64,000 bases of DNA from Saccharina japonica (Eukaryota; Sar; Phaeophyceae; Laminariales; Laminariaceae), in NCBI GenBank assembly GCA_008828725.1, contig MEHQ01002784.1, positions 300,323 through 364,322 on the forward strand. The letters are read 5' to 3'. Of the stretch, positions 1-11,233 are shown piece after piece. The position numbers and the translations under genes are program-made. Below the pieces are notes generated by a model, which was given only the letters and a program-made list of their open reading frames with translations, did not search any database and had not been told where the DNA came from. Numbering within the stretch: the first letter of the stretch is position 1; the number at the start of each line of letters is the position of its first letter.

Positions 1-139
1 GGGGTTAGGTGTATGATACCCCAATCCCCGGCCGCCCTTGGCCACAATGCAGGTTTGTAGTACATAGGCTGGCCTTGCGCTCGCTGGTGCCGGAAACGAC
101 GAAACATTGTAGGGCATCAGATAACGAGCCCTGCAAGCA

Positions 140-400
140 CCATGTTACAAGAAGGGTGGGGATGGGGAGTGTGACAGACGCCTTGCGGTGGTCAATCTCC
201 TAAGTTCATTAAGCTACTCCGTTGGCGGTTCTTGTATCGTTGTTGTGTTCCTGCAATCGTCATTGGATAATATATTATTTAAGTGGTTTTCGTTAGCACT
301 GAAACCTTGTATGTTCCATGGGCAGGTATAGGTTGGTGGGTGTCGTTTATGAGTGAATGGGTTACCGGGTGGGTCGGCTGGTCCCTGGGCTGCTTGTCCC
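140..400. repeat. Dispersed repeat R1, copy 1
   Basis: This stretch is a diverged direct copy of the sequence at about 1247-1512. Both share, in order, an ACAAGAAGG-type start, a GTAACAGACGGC-like block, the block GTTCCTGCAATCGTCATTGG and a GGTTGGTGGGTGT-like block. No protein family is recognised in either strand. It is probably a fragment of a degenerate mobile element. The first 140 bases of the window show nothing I can name. Confidence 0.5.
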
Positions 401-515
401 GCCGCCGCCAACACTACCCCCCAACAACATTTCCTGTTAAGCGATGCGTGTCAGCCCAAAACCCTTGTACACTATTGTATAATAATAGTGGGTGGGGGGA
501 TCGATGGGCGGGGAG

Positions 516-590
516 GGTACTCATTTGCTGCTTGTAGTCATGTCACCTATGACCACGCATCCCTTTCGAGACAGAGAACCGTGTCCGATG
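516..590 (-). mobile_element. LINE 3'-tail fragment
   Basis: The + strand reads TACTCATTTGCTGCTTG and then a block ending near GACCACGCATCCCTTTCGAGAC. It matches, with substitutions, the + strand image of the LINE 3' end at 25499-25570. A G-rich run (a C-rich run in the element's sense) lies just before it, as in the other tails of this family. Only the tail is present, so this is a very short 5'-truncated or broken insertion. Confidence 0.5.
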
Positions 591-593
591 GCG

Positions 594-1020
594 GGGGGGT
601 GTATTTAGGTTTCATGCCTGGCCGTAGTCGTATGACCATAGACCCTCGCATCCATACAATGCCATGACGGAGCATGTCGGGTTTTCACCGACCAGGCAGG
701 TATTGCTAGTACCAAGCGCGAAGCGCCGTGAGGTGTTGGGCGAGTCGCATGAAGGATGAACTGCATTCTACTAAGAACCGCTTTTGAGGCGGACTTGCAT
801 ATGGATGACAGCTTCAATGAGTTAAATTAATTTATGGTGTGGACGCTTCCTGAAACAGCAATGAGAGCACTATGCAACTGCCTAGGGGGTGCCTTTCCAT
901 ATACACACTACGTGATACAATCATTCCCCTTGTGCGGAGCAAAGGTTTTCCACCCCGCACAGTTGATCGAACTTGACTGCCAGCTTTGGTGACCGTAAAC
1001 AAATACAAAATGGTACGGGG
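594..1020 (-). mobile_element. SINE-like element A1 (poly-C tailed)
   Basis: This is a diverged copy of the ~500-bp dispersed family also seen at 19133, 20645, 23735, 52228 and 52735. In the element's sense (the - strand) the conserved order is: a block ending GGTCACCAAAGCTGGC, a GTGGCCACTTCC-like block, the CATATGCAAGTCCGCC block, the GCGCTTCGCGCTTGG block, the CATTGTAGGGATGCGAGG tail, and a C-run (GGGGGGG at 594-600 on +). The 5' head is mostly missing or degraded. It has no coding capacity beyond short open stretches. Confidence 0.65.
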
Positions 1021-1246
1021 GGTTATGTATTAATTAACGTCTTCTTCTACACCACCAAGTGAAAGCAACCCACCAAAACAAACAGCAAGTGCGAGTACAC
1101 TAATAAACCACAACATCGAATGAAACCAATTGCCAGCAACGGAACTTATCGACAACAACAATCCCAAGTGAAAACACGAATCATCGACCACCGATTCGAA
1201 AACGTTACCCTTATAATCTAAAGGGAGGGGGGGGGGGTATATTGAT

Positions 1247-1512
1247 TTATGTCTGTTAACAAGAAGGTGGGAATGAGGAGCGTAACAGACGGCTTAAAGT
1301 GGACAAAGTCCTCACTGTGCATCGAGCTACTACTACTGTGTTGCGGTTCTTCGGTTTTCGCTGTGTTCCTGCAATCGTCATTGGATCGTTTGTTTTCGAA
1401 GCCATTCGCGTCAGCGCAGAAATAATGTATTGTTAATGAGCAGGTGTAGATTGGTGGGTGTGATTTGTAGATATGTGAGTTACTGGGTGCATCGGTTAGT
1501 CCCTCGGCTGCA
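1247..1512. repeat. Dispersed repeat R1, copy 2
   Basis: This is the second copy of the R1 repeat, roughly 70% similar by eye to 140-400. It directly follows a long G-run at about 1225-1240, so in the opposite sense its end abuts a poly-C tract. That is the same layout as the LINE and SINE tails in this window. The - strand is open for about 100 codons, but the reading is low-complexity and matches no family I know. Confidence 0.5.
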
Positions 1513-2290
1513 CATGTGGCCATGCGGGCTCTTGCCCAAGGTCGAATCGATTTCGACCTTCCCGGAGGTCCATACTTGAAACAGGTGGTCCCACGATGTA
1601 TATATTGATTTTAAAATGTCGTACTCGCTTCCTTGCCCAAGGTCAGTGCCTTAGCGAAAAATGGCTGAAAGGTCAGACCTAGCGTCATGACCACGGTTAG
1701 CGGGGGGTGGACCTTAGCGATGGTGGCACTCTAAAGATGACTATGCATACTACAACAAGCGGTGTTGATACCTTCAAGATTGTCAACCTTATTGGTAGTT
1801 GTATGTTATTTACTAACCGGAAGAGTGGTGGAATTGGCGCTGCTGTAACCGTTACAAGGGATTTAAGCACGACGCCTCTTCAGTATTTACAGGAGAATAC
1901 CGAGGTAATACTGCTGCATGGAATATTTGTTTTCTCAAGCCACAAAAGAAAAGCTTTTTCGTTCCGCAACCGACAAACAATAGATGGATCATACAAAAAT
2001 GTGCATATATTATCAATGTTTTTGTGGGATGGCATACATAAATATATACTTCCTCCAATTCATAAGTATAGGCGGTTATAGGGCACAGGCCACAGCTTTT
2101 TGACGGAAAGGCGCAATCTGCTATACAGTAGTTAGTTTTTTTTTTAATATCAAGTCACAGAGATGCTCATGAAAAACAAACAAACAAATACGACTATCTA
2201 TTATTGAGAATATGTGGGGTAAATATGACCATTGTTATTGCCCTCGATGAAATGCAATCGAGCGCTGTTCTCAGTTTGGTTGTGCTTTTT
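1513..2290. other. No recognisable gene
   Basis: I see no gene, RNA or well-defined repeat here. The + strand is open for 124 codons at 1707-2081, but the translation is unremarkable and has no recognisable domain. Confidence 0.4.
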
Positions 2291-2294
2291 TTGT

Positions 2295-2815
2295 GGGTGA
2301 AGAATCGGCACAGACACTGCTGACTGCTGGGTGTGCTGTCGACGGGTGGAAAGCACGGGTTTTCAGCGCAAACAATCTACTTGCGGGGGGGGGGGGATCT
2401 TGTGATTAATGTATTTTTCAGGTGTTTTACACCGAACAAACGTTATCGTAACACTTTGTGGCCCTTTTTTCTTCCCGACTTTTATTACCAAAGATAAAGG
2501 CTGTGCAACAGCAGCGCCCATGGACAAAATAACAAGATACTCGTAGGTATGTATTCAAAATATGGTGCGTATCGTTCTGATTCTTAATCCTAGAGAGGTA
2601 CCAGTTCTGCGGGTTAGCATTGCATTGTCTGCTCTGCGTCCTGTGCACTGAGCGCAGTATATCTGTGTCGTAATGGTGTGACCTTTTGAGGATGAAGAAT
2701 CGGCATGGACACTGGGTGTGCTGGATGTCGACGGGTAGAAAGAGAGGTTTAATGTGAACACCATTAAGCGATTAGCGTCAGCGCACAATAACCTTGTATG
2801 CGCGGGGGGGGGGGG
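2295..2815. repeat. Dispersed repeat family C, two copies
   Basis: Two copies lie at about 2299-2395 and 2690-2815, and a third is at 31972-32030. They share GAAGAATCGGCA, then a GGACACTG/GTGTGCTG block, then GTCGACGGGT(A/G)GAAAG. Each of the two copies here ends at a run of 12-13 G. No coding function is recognised. The shared G-run end suggests they belong to the same general class of poly-C-tailed retroelement debris as the other families. Confidence 0.55.
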
Positions 2816-2879
2816 GTCTTTCGATTACGATTGCATTTTTCAAACCGCTGTAACATAATATACCGTATAACACGGAAGA

Positions 2880-3130
2880 AAGCACACCCCGGTGAAAACA
2901 TTTTGGCATTTAAACTTATTATCACCGGGTGTGCTGTTGTGGAGGGGTGTGCTATCTAACGCATCCCCGGTGATAAACACCATGCACGAGAGCCCTGCAG
3001 CCAGGGGGTGTGGTACCGAGAGGGTGTGATAACGACGGGGTGAGCTAACGGTATTATTGGTTGATAACGAGAGTTAACAGACTCCGACCAGATTCAGGGG
3101 GTGTGGTACTGAGAGGGTGTGATAACAGTA
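2880..3130. repeat. GGTGTG-rich imperfect repeats
   Basis: This is a short tract of imperfect repeats: GAGAGGGTGTGATAAC occurs near 3018 and again near 3112, and GGGGGTGTGGTAC occurs near 3004 and 3098. The two blocks are about 94 bp apart and form a diverged tandem pair. Nothing coding is visible. Confidence 0.45.
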
Positions 3131-3772
3131 TATGCTGCTTGCTCACGACAGGGACGTGGCAATCCATCCATTTTACTTTCAAGAATCTATACCCTGTAAT
3201 TCATCGTACACGGCGGAAATAATCGGGGTATAATGCGAGTATCGGATACGGGCGAACTTTCCGTAAGAAGGAGCAGCACAGCAGAAGTTAGTACAGGTAC
3301 AAACGATTGACAATTAAAATACAGTACTCGTACATACGTAGTATTGTATCGTTTGCCAGGTACAAGGGTATGGACGTATGGAGTGAATATACATACTGCA
3401 AGGTTCCCCTCCGGGACGTGCCTAGGGGAGTGGCGCAAGAACGAATTGATAACCATACATAATTCTATATTGTATCCTACGCATGCACATTATGATATCA
3501 TTGTACGACGTTATGATTTATCTAATGAGCTGTATGTTACCGTACGTGCAGGGACACACATTTTATTTTTTAGAACTGCATCAGATGACCTGCGCACTTT
3601 TGGGGATACAAATACTTGGAAATAATGTGGAACCCTTACTCTTGACTGCTTCTTTTAAATAATTTTTCCTAACGATTCCGCCAAACATTATATCATGTTT
3701 GCCAGTGTGTTTATGAATGTTTTTGTTGTGTGTAGGGGCACCACAGTTGACTTGAGTTGGTTCTAGAAGGGG
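3131..3772. other. No recognisable gene
   Basis: AT-rich DNA with scattered GTAC motifs. Short open frames on both strands (3187-3456 on -, 3344-3625 on +) overlap each other and show no protein signature. I see nothing else. Confidence 0.4.
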
Positions 3773-4015
3773 ATCGAAATTGACTCGATCTCAGTGTTAG
3801 GGTCGAAATTATCTTGGTTTTATGTGGGGGATCGAACATGACTTTTGGTTTTTGTGTTGGGTTCAAAATTGGCCTGCTTTTGGTGCGGAGGGTCGAAATT
3901 GACTTATTATTTGTTTCAGGGTCGAAAATTACTGGTTTTAGTTGGGGATATAATTTAACTTGCTCTTTGTCTGCGGGCCGAAAATTACTTGACCTTGGTA
4001 TGCGGGGTGAAAAGG
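3773..4015 (+). repeat. ~37-bp imperfect tandem repeats
   Basis: About six diverged units, each containing GG(A/G)TCGAAA(A/T)TGACTTG followed by a T/G-rich stretch such as TTTTGGTTTTTGTG. The unit spacing is roughly 35-40 bp. This is a minisatellite-like tract; no gene is seen in it. Confidence 0.55.
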
Positions 4016-4560
4016 TGCATCGTGCATTGTTATCCCCTGACCCACCACACTGTTCGAACGACGCCCAAGATGACGAGATTCGAAAGATATCCAGTAGTAG
4101 TGTGTAAGTGTATGCAGCGCCTTTCCCAATATCGACTGTGGATCTGCTGCACAGTTAGCAGCAGCAGCACCAGCTGTCAGTGTGGTGTTGGACCTGTGGC
4201 AGCATGCATGTACTACCCAACAGCAGAGACCCCCAGCATTACGTACTGCGTTCTACTTTGTGTTAAGTGTATTATTTTTTCCTGGGGTATTCTTCCACTG
4301 CAGAGCTTTTTGGAGCCTGTGTCCTGTGACCACGGACTACCCCTTATAACAACAGATTGCAGGGTCCGATAAAAATATAATAAAATTACAGTATACTGTA
4401 AAATAGTAGGACGCCACAGCAATACAGGGCGGACAAAACTACCACACGCGCTTGATGCTGTTTCTTGCTCTGCACTACTCGTGTGTGCTGTCTGTTGTGT
4501 CCGGGTTACTCACGTACATACTACAAACATAAAAACAAACTAACGTGAAAAAAAAGGAAA
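4016..4560. other. No recognisable gene (CAG-rich)
   Basis: Mixed DNA with a short CAG run near 4160. Short open frames occur on both strands, none with a recognisable domain. Confidence 0.35.
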
Positions 4561-4564
4561 ATAT

Positions 4565-4650
4565 GTATGAACGAAAGTCTCGAACTCACGACCTCAAACA
4601 AAAAACCGAGCATCGCAATCATTTACCATTGATATATTACCAAAGAACCA
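4565..4650 (-). other. tRNA-like sequence (possible tRNA-derived SINE or pseudo-tRNA)
   Basis: On the - strand the segment contains GTCGTGAGTTCGAGAC, which resembles the internal B box and T-loop of a tRNA. About 40 bases upstream is an A-box-like AATGGTAAATGATTG. The arms do not pair convincingly and no anticodon stem can be drawn, so this is not called as a functional tRNA. A similar - strand sequence occurs at 37740-37832. Confidence 0.3.
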
Positions 4651-5530
4651 AATTATTTTTTTACTGGCGTGCGTGTGCACAGCAGCAGTGCGCGACCCAC
4701 CGCACATACACGTGCACAGCAGCAGCGCAGCAGAAGAAGAAGAGAGATAGAGATGACCGATGACGGATCATAGTCTCCGATAAATCAACTACTGCTGGAG
4801 CCACAACAGTACACACCGCGGACCTGCCACATGCGCGTGATGTTGCCTGCTGCTGCTTGTGCTGCTGGGCGATATCGCAACGTGTTGTTTGTGTTCTCTC
4901 TGCATGTTATCTGATGTCTATAATTTTGGTGGTGTGCTTTTGGGGCACAATACGCAACATCAGAAATATAATAATAGTTGCCGTGCTCACACGTAGTAAA
5001 AGCGGTCCTTACATTTCGGTCCAGAGTGACCCTGGATGTGTCATAAACACACAGCACAACAGCAAAGAATGGATAATAGGTGGCTACGGACGGCAGCCTT
5101 CGATAAAACAACTCTCTACAGCAGCAGCAGTATAGCCCAGATGGATGTGCCACTCACGCACGATGCTCCCCTACTGGTGTGGGCGGCAACGATGCAACGC
5201 CGTGCTCTGTGCATGTTGTCTGTTGTCTATCTGGTACATGTTTCTGGCCTGTGCGTATGTGAGAGAGCAAAACACAGACAAAATACACAATATTATTTAC
5301 TGGCACGTAGTATACCGATATGTCTGCGCTCTCCTGTGTGTGCGCATGACCAGCTCGTGAAATCAGGGCAAACAACAGGACATTACGTATTATTTACTAA
5401 CACGTACGTACAAAAAAAAGCCTCACGCAGAGAAACCAGGGAAATCGGCTTATCCACTCCCGCGGGAAAAAAAACTTCGAGCGCCCGCCACGCGAGCCAC
5501 AGAGCTCGGATCGAGCTCAAACCTCGACCA
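4651..5530. other. CAG/GCTGCT-rich region without recognised gene
   Basis: Contains many CAGCAG/CTGCTG clusters and the motif CTTACATTTCGGTCCAGAGT at about 5006, which recurs elsewhere in the window (see the 25-bp motif finding). A 255-codon open frame on + (5036-5803) runs through low-complexity and hairpin sequence and looks accidental. Confidence 0.4.
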
Positions 5531-5640
5531 ATGTGTCCGGCCGGGCCTCCCGTGTCGGGGTACTTAGCGTTTCGCCGAAAAGTGCTCGCGCGAAGAGAAA
5601 AGTTGCGAAAAGTGCGAAAATTTCACAAACATAACTATAC

Positions 5641-5700
5641 ATACAAGGCTCCCCTTCGGGGAGTGGGATGGTCCCCGTGGGGTGACGCAAGCTGGCATGC
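5641..5700. repeat. GC-rich hairpin, TACAAGG family
   Basis: TACAAGGCTCCCC is followed by TTC and GGGGAG, forming a perfect 6-bp stem with a tiny loop. A second self-complementary block, GTCCCCGTGGGGTGAC, follows. TACAAGGG-type starts followed by GC-rich self-complementary sequence recur at 13407, 25453, 30823 and, reversed, 31655-31712. This looks like a family of very small foldback repeats. Confidence 0.5.
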
Positions 5701-5876
5701 GACAGGGAAAAAACTATCACTCGTCATTAATAGCGGTCACTCGCCAATAATAGCGGTACTCGTAGTCGTAATTGAGGAACTCTTCGTTACAAACGCAACA
5801 TGATTCCATAAATTGGGGCTATATATCACCAGACAAAACCCGTTTTGTCGCGAATGGTGACGTCGATGTTGCTGAA

Positions 5877-6220
5877 GTTTGTAAAAAAAACAAATGTCAA
5901 GATTCGCGAAAGTGTCAGTTTTTTTCGTCACGATTTAATATTTTGTTTTTGTTCGTGAGGAATGACAGTACTTAGGTGCCACAGCAAACAGCGTATACGT
6001 ATAGGTACAGCAAGCCCTGTGTACAGTAGCAGTAAGAAGTAGAGAAAACCTTGTATGTACGAGTACTGTAGCAATTTGTGACCAATGTTAGGATTCGCGA
6101 AAGTGCCAGTTTTTTTTTGTCACGGTTCGTGTTTGTATGTTTTCGCAATACTCGTAGAATTGATCATTTTAAAGTACCACAGCAAGCAAACAGTACGTAT
6201 ACATGTACCTACGTACAGCA
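5877..6220 (+). repeat. Direct repeat pair, ~190 bp apart
   Basis: Two copies at about 5895-6010 and 6085-6220 share GATTCGCGAAAGTG(T/C)CAGTTTTTTT, then a GTCACG block, then CCACAGCAA and GTATAC/GTACAGCAAGC. The spacing is about 190 bp, so this is a local tandem duplication that has diverged. No gene is recognised. Confidence 0.5.
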
Positions 6221-7419
6221 AGCACAGTTATAGTACAATAGGAGCGGAAAGCACACCAAACAGTTTTGTTTAACAGCAGTAGTAAAAGCAAGTAGTGCAG
6301 CAGGCGGCACTTTTTGTACCTACAGCAAGCAGCAGCAAGACACTCCCCCATACTAAATCTGCTGTATTTGGCATACATCAAGCATTGCCAACACAGCAAG
6401 CAGCTCCACTGTTACTGCTGCTGCAGTTGGTTGCTGTATGCAAAATGTCACATTATGCAGATCATAACAATATGTGCAGCAGCAGTAAATATACACCCGT
6501 ATCCAGCAGCAGCAGCAGCGGTAAGAACAATGTATAGCTGCAGCAGTCACTATTCTTCTTGTGTACGCACTCTATACATACAGCAGCAATAATAGCTGCT
6601 AAAGTTATAGTTTTGTCGAAGATTGTACGCAGACTACCTACTTACAGTAAAATGTTATACCAGCAAACCCATGATACGTGTGTATACAAAATCTAAAAAT
6701 CACTTGTAGAACATATTATCTCAATATGATACGTGCCGTCATGTTTTGCGTGATTTGATATGAAAAAGACCGCCGTTCCCCAAAGTTGACCAAAAGCAAT
6801 AACTGGCTGTGATCACACAATTCCCCCTGTCTGTGCAGACGGACTGCTGCTGCTGCTGCTGCTGTAGCTGTCGTCGTACTGCTGTAACACGGTACCCGAG
6901 GCGGAAGTCGAACTAAGGAACAAAAAATCAATAAACAAGCAAAAAAGGGCGAAAACAGTTGAAAACAATAGTGTTCGTACAGCAGTAGGTACCGGGTACC
7001 TGGTATCATATTAATAGGCCCTTGCCTTGAAATTTAGGACGGACGTGGCTCTGCAACACTGACTGTTCTTTCTGTTACCAGTGTTGGCACAACGGCCAAG
7101 GGAAAGGGTGTGCTGAGTGCTGGGGCAGACAACCGTCGTTCAAATTTTCTGTGCGCGACATCTTTCGACGAACTTTCTTTTGACCACTGATAATATACTG
7201 CTGTCTGTGTTCGGGATATTTAGGAGAATTCGTTGTTGTTGTTGTTGTTTTCGTTCACAGCAGCAGTACGTAACACCGGCAGGTGCATACTACAAGAGTA
7301 GTACCAAGTATTTTGCAGGAAGCATGCACCTCATACTCTTACTTCGTGTTATCACGGCATGGGTAACAGTAAGAGCGACCCAAGCAGAAACGAGGGGTGT
7401 CGTGGCTTATAGACAAGTA
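6221..7419. other. CAG/GTAC-rich region without recognised gene
   Basis: Dense CAGCAG, CTGCTG, GTACGT and GTTGTT clusters. Short open frames on both strands encode mostly Q/S/A/C/L runs derived from the trinucleotide repeats. I see no gene. Confidence 0.4.
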
Positions 7420-7605
7420 GCGATGTTGAGAGGGGAAGGAATCGAGGAGGAGGTAAGGCTACAGAAAGAGCGAGGCGGCAGTGACTCTCTCCTAGGTACT
7501 ACCGATTACAGTGTAGACCAGCAACACCGCACGACCTTCTGCGCGTTGAAACATGCGCGTAGCAGTTATAAACCAACCATTTTTATGGACAGCGGGTTTT
7601 TGGTA

Positions 7606-8305
7606 TTACGGAGGCCCATAGTATCCAGGCCCAGCGGATGTACTTTTTCATTTCGGAATTTTTGTTTGTGTGGCCAATTTTTCCCTGATTTTCTACGGAA
7701 CATATTTGCATGTGGAGTAATCAGCAGCCACGCAGACCCACAGAGGGCACACTGTACACCCATATTTAAGACCCGCGGAAAGCCGAGGATTTCAGCTTTC
7801 CCATGATGCAACTTGTAGCCAAAAGTATGTTGTTGGAGGTGAGAGCAGAGGTGGTAAAATAGTGGTACTCAAATCGTACTATATTTCACGGGGGGAGATG
7901 TTTCAAGACCAGATCTCCTCGGAAGTTGGCGTATTATGCATTTATGGAAAGCTAGGGATGTCGGCCGCAGAATCCTGTAAGCGTTTTCCGCAACTCTTGG
8001 TCGTTCTTGAGATACTTGGGTCTAAAGATGGGCAGCCGTACCCACCTTCCCACCTCTGCCTCATGTGCAACTTTATCGTTTCGGCTACAAGTAGCATCGT
8101 TGGAAAGCTAAAGTCCTCGGCTTTCCGTCGGTTGTAAGTACTGCTTTGTAGCGCCCCTGTGTGCGGCTGAGTAAGCGCAAGTTAGTCCAAACGCAGATAG
8201 CTTCCTCGAAAAAAGAGCGGAAAAAATGGCCACAAACACAATAATTCCGAGAAATTGAATAAAAAAAGTAAATCCGCCGGGCCTGGATACTATGGGCCTC
8301 CGTAA
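7606..8305. mobile_element. 700-bp foldback MITE, TA target duplication
   Basis: The element begins TTACGGAGGCCCATAGTATC and ends with its exact reverse complement. The inverted repeats continue imperfectly for about 200 bp from each end, including matching AAAGCCGAGGA(T/C)TT(C/T)AGCTTTCC blocks near 7780 and 8112. It is flanked by TA on both sides (7604-7605 and 8306-8307). Removing the element and one TA restores the 273-bp repeat unit exactly. The TA duplication points to the Tc1/mariner superfamily or another TA-targeting group. No transposase is encoded, so it is non-autonomous. Confidence 0.85.
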
Positions 8306-8854
8306 TAGATGCCTCTTCGGGAGTACTTGGGAAGGAGGACTGCGCCCGTGCGGTTGGAGGTGGCTGGGTCAGGGGTACGGGAAGTAGTGGCAGTGGTAGC
8401 ATGTGGGGGGAAAGGTTGGAACAGGTAGAAGAGCTACAGAGAGAGCGAGACGGAAGGGACTCTTTTCTAGGTACTACCGATTACAGTGTAGACCAGCAAC
8501 ACCGCACGACCTTCTGCGCGTTGAAACATGCGCGTAGCAGTTATGAACCAGCCATTGTTTTGGACAGCGGGTTTTTGGTGCATGCTTCTTCGGGAGTGCT
8601 TGGGGAGGAGGACTGGGCCCTTTTGGTTGGAGATGGCAGGATCAGGGGTACGGGAAGTAGCAGTAGTGGTAGCATGTGGGGAGAGGGGTCGGAGAAGGTA
8701 GGAGAGCTACAGAGAGAGCGAGACGGCGGGGACTCTTTCCTAGGTACTACCGATTACAGTGTAAACCAGCAACACCGCACGACCTTCTGCGCGTTGAAAC
8801 ATGCGCGTAGCAGTTATAAACCAGCCATTTGTATGGACAGCGGGTTTTTGGTAG

Positions 8855-10198
8855 ATGCTTCTTCGGGAGTGCTTGGGAAGGAGGACTGTGCCCTTGCGGT
8901 TGGAGATGGCAGGGCCAGGGGTGCAGGAAGTGGCCGAAGTTTGTGGTATGTGGAGGGAAGGGTTGGAGGAGGTAGAAGAGCTACAGAGAGAGCGAGACGG
9001 CAGGGACTGTCTCCTAGGTACTACCGATTACAGTGTAGACCAGCAACACCGCACGACCTTCTGCGCGTTGAAACATGCGCGCAGCAGTTATAAACCAACC
9101 ATTTTTATGGACAGCGGGTTTTTGGTAGATGCTTCTTCGGGAGTACTTGGGAAGGAGGACTGGGCCCTTGCGGTTGGAGGTGGCAGGGTCAGGGGTACGG
9201 GAAGTAGTGGCAGTGGTAGCATGTGGGGGGAAGGGTTGGAGAAGGTAGAAGAGCTACAGAGAGAGCGAGACGGCAGGGACTCTTTCCTAGGTACTACCGA
9301 TTACAGTGTAGACCAGCAACACCGCACGACCTTCTGCGCGTTGAAACATGCGCGTAGCAGTTATAAACCAGCCATTCTTATGGACAGCGGGTTTTTGGTA
9401 GATGCTTCTTCGGGAGTGCTTGGGAAGGAGGACTGTGCCCTTGCGGTTGGAGATGGCAGGGCCAGGGGTACAGGAAGTGGCAGAAGTTGTGGTATGTGGG
9501 GGGAAGGGTTGGAGGAGGTAGAAGAGCTACAGAGAGAGCGAGACGGCAGGGACTGTCTCCTAGGTACTACCGATTACAGTGTAGACCAGCAACACCGCAC
9601 GACCTTCTGCGCGTTGAAACATGCGCGTAGCAGTTATAAACCAACCATTTTTATGGACAGCGGGTTTTTGGTAGATGCCTCTTCGGGAGTGCTTGGGAAG
9701 GAGGACTGGGCCCTTGCGGTTGGAGGTGGCAGGGTCAGGGGTACGGAAAGTAGCGGCAGTGGTAGCATGTGGGGGGAAGGGTTGGAGGAGGTAGAAGAGC
9801 TACAGAGAGAGCGAGACGGCAGGGACTGTCTCCTAGGTACTACTGATTACAGTGTAGACCAGCAACACCGCACGGCCTTCTGCGCGTTGAAACATGCGCG
9901 CAGCAGTTACAAACCAACCATTTTTATGGACAGCGGGTTTTTGGTAGATGCTTCTTTGGGAGTGCTTGGGAAGGAGGGCTGGGCCCTTGCGGTTGGAGGT
10001 GGCAGAGTCAGGGGTACACAAAGTAGTGGCAGTGGTAGCATGTGGGAGGAAGGGTTGGAGGAGGTAGAAGAGCTACAGAGAGAGCGAGATGGCCGGGACT
10101 GTCTCCTAGATACTACCGATTACAGTGTAGACAAGCAACACCGCACGGCCTTCTGCGCGTTGAAACATGCGCGCAGCAGTTATAAACCAACCAAATAA
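8855..10198 (+). other. 447-codon open frame inside the 273-bp array
   Basis: Because the unit is 91 codons long, one frame stays open through five units. Each unit reads TTDYSVDQQHRTTFCALKHA, then MDSGFLVDASSGVLGKED, then a G/S-rich stretch, then ELQRERDGRD. A one-base indel near 8930 breaks the same frame from the units upstream. Changes between units (F/L, A/T, S/C) do not favour silent positions. I infer a non-coding satellite whose unit length happens to be a multiple of three. A repeat-protein gene remains possible but unproven. Confidence 0.3.
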
Positions 10199-10365
10199 CA
10201 GAAACCAGATCACCACGAGAAATACCCGATATCCGATCGTGTCAGAAGAGAGACTCGAAAATCGCAAAAAACGAGGGAATGAAGCAAGAGGGTACGCGAG
10301 CCCCTAGCGCCTGGCTCACGAGCACACGCGAGTCGCTGTCCGCTGCAAACTCACAAAAAGATCGG
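10194..10365 (+). repeat. 172-bp segment copied from 11229-11400
   Basis: This segment, starting AATAACAGAAACCAGATCAC and ending AAAAAGATCGG, is identical by eye to 11229-11400. It sits inside the tandem array, flanked on both sides by the same 47 bp of array sequence (10147-10193 and 10364-10410). It has no inverted ends or internal coding signal. It could be an insertion by gene conversion or recombination, or a small element whose parent copy is the downstream one. Confidence 0.8.
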
Positions 10366-11201
10366 CCTTCTGCGCGTTGAAACATGCGCGCAGCAGTTAT
10401 AAACCAACCATTTTTATGGACAGCGGGTTTTTGGTAGACGCTTCTTCGGAAGTACTTGGGAAGGAGGACTGGGCCCTTGCGGTTGGAGGTGGCAGGGGAA
10501 GCAGCAGAAGGGTAGTATGTGGGGAAAGGGGTTGGAGAAGAAGGTGGAAGAGCCACAGAGAGAGCGAGACGGCAGTGACTCTTTCCTAGGTACTATCGAT
10601 TACAGTGTAGACCAGCAACACCGCACGACCTTCTGCGCGTTGAAACATGCGCGTAGCAGTTACAAACCAACCATTTTTATGGACAGCAGGTTTTTGGTAG
10701 ATGCTTCCTCGGGAGTACTTGGGGGGGAGGACTGGGCCATTGAGGTTGGGGGTGGCAGGGTCAGGGGTACGGGGAGTAGTAGCAGTAGTAGAAGTAGTTG
10801 CAGTAGTATTTGGAGGGAAGGGTTGGAGAAGGTAGAAGAGTTACAGAGAGAGCAAGACGGCAGATACTCTCTCCTAGGTACTACCGATTACAGTGTAGAC
10901 CAGCAACACCGCACGGCCTTCTGCGCGTCGAAACATGCGCGTAGCAGTTATAAACCAGCCATTTATGGACAGCGGGTCTTTGGTAAATACTTGTTCGGGA
11001 GTGCATGGGGGGGGGGGTTGGTCGTTTTGTGGTGGATGAGATAGAAGGACGTTGGATGTGGTAGCCTTCTATTTGCGTCTTGTCGGTTTTGATTTGTCGC
11101 ATGATACTGCTACGCTTTTGATCTGGAGAGTTCTTCACTTTCTGTTCCCTGAGTCTTTTTTGGAACAACACTACACATTGTCGGATGGCAAGCATAATAA
11201 T

Positions 11202-11233
11202 AATTATAATAATAATAATAATAATAATAATAA
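11202..11233 (+). repeat. (AAT)n microsatellite
   Basis: About ten AAT/ATA units in a row. The tract abuts the downstream copy of the 172-bp segment, whose first bases AATAAC are in register with it. Confidence 0.9.

Larger units (their letters stand above)
7420..11000 (+). repeat. 273-bp tandem repeat array (10 units)
   Basis: The anchor GTACTACCGATTACAGTGTA or a one-base variant occurs at 7496, 8471, 8744, 9018, 9291, 9564, 9837, 10110, 10590 and 10879. Most spacings are exactly 273 bp, that is 91 codons. The first spacing (975) is 273 plus a 700-bp transposon and its 2-bp target duplication. The 10110-10590 spacing is enlarged by a copied 172-bp segment. Unit 3 to 4 is 274 bp, a one-base indel. 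The last units carry an expanded GTAGTAGCAGTAGT tract. No promoter or function is visible. Confidence 0.9.

Noticed and set aside
594-1020. Hammerhead ribozyme in the tandem SINE-like units (retrozyme idea)
   Set aside because: The ~525-bp tandem arrangement suggested it, but I could not find the conserved CTGATGA and GAAA core in the unit.
5036-5803. 255-codon + strand open frame
   Set aside because: It runs through CAG-rich sequence and a GC hairpin repeat, has no domain and overlaps other frames; probably chance.
7420-11000. CRISPR-like array
   Set aside because: The units are contiguous 273-bp tandem repeats with no short repeat/unique spacer pattern, in eukaryotic-style DNA.
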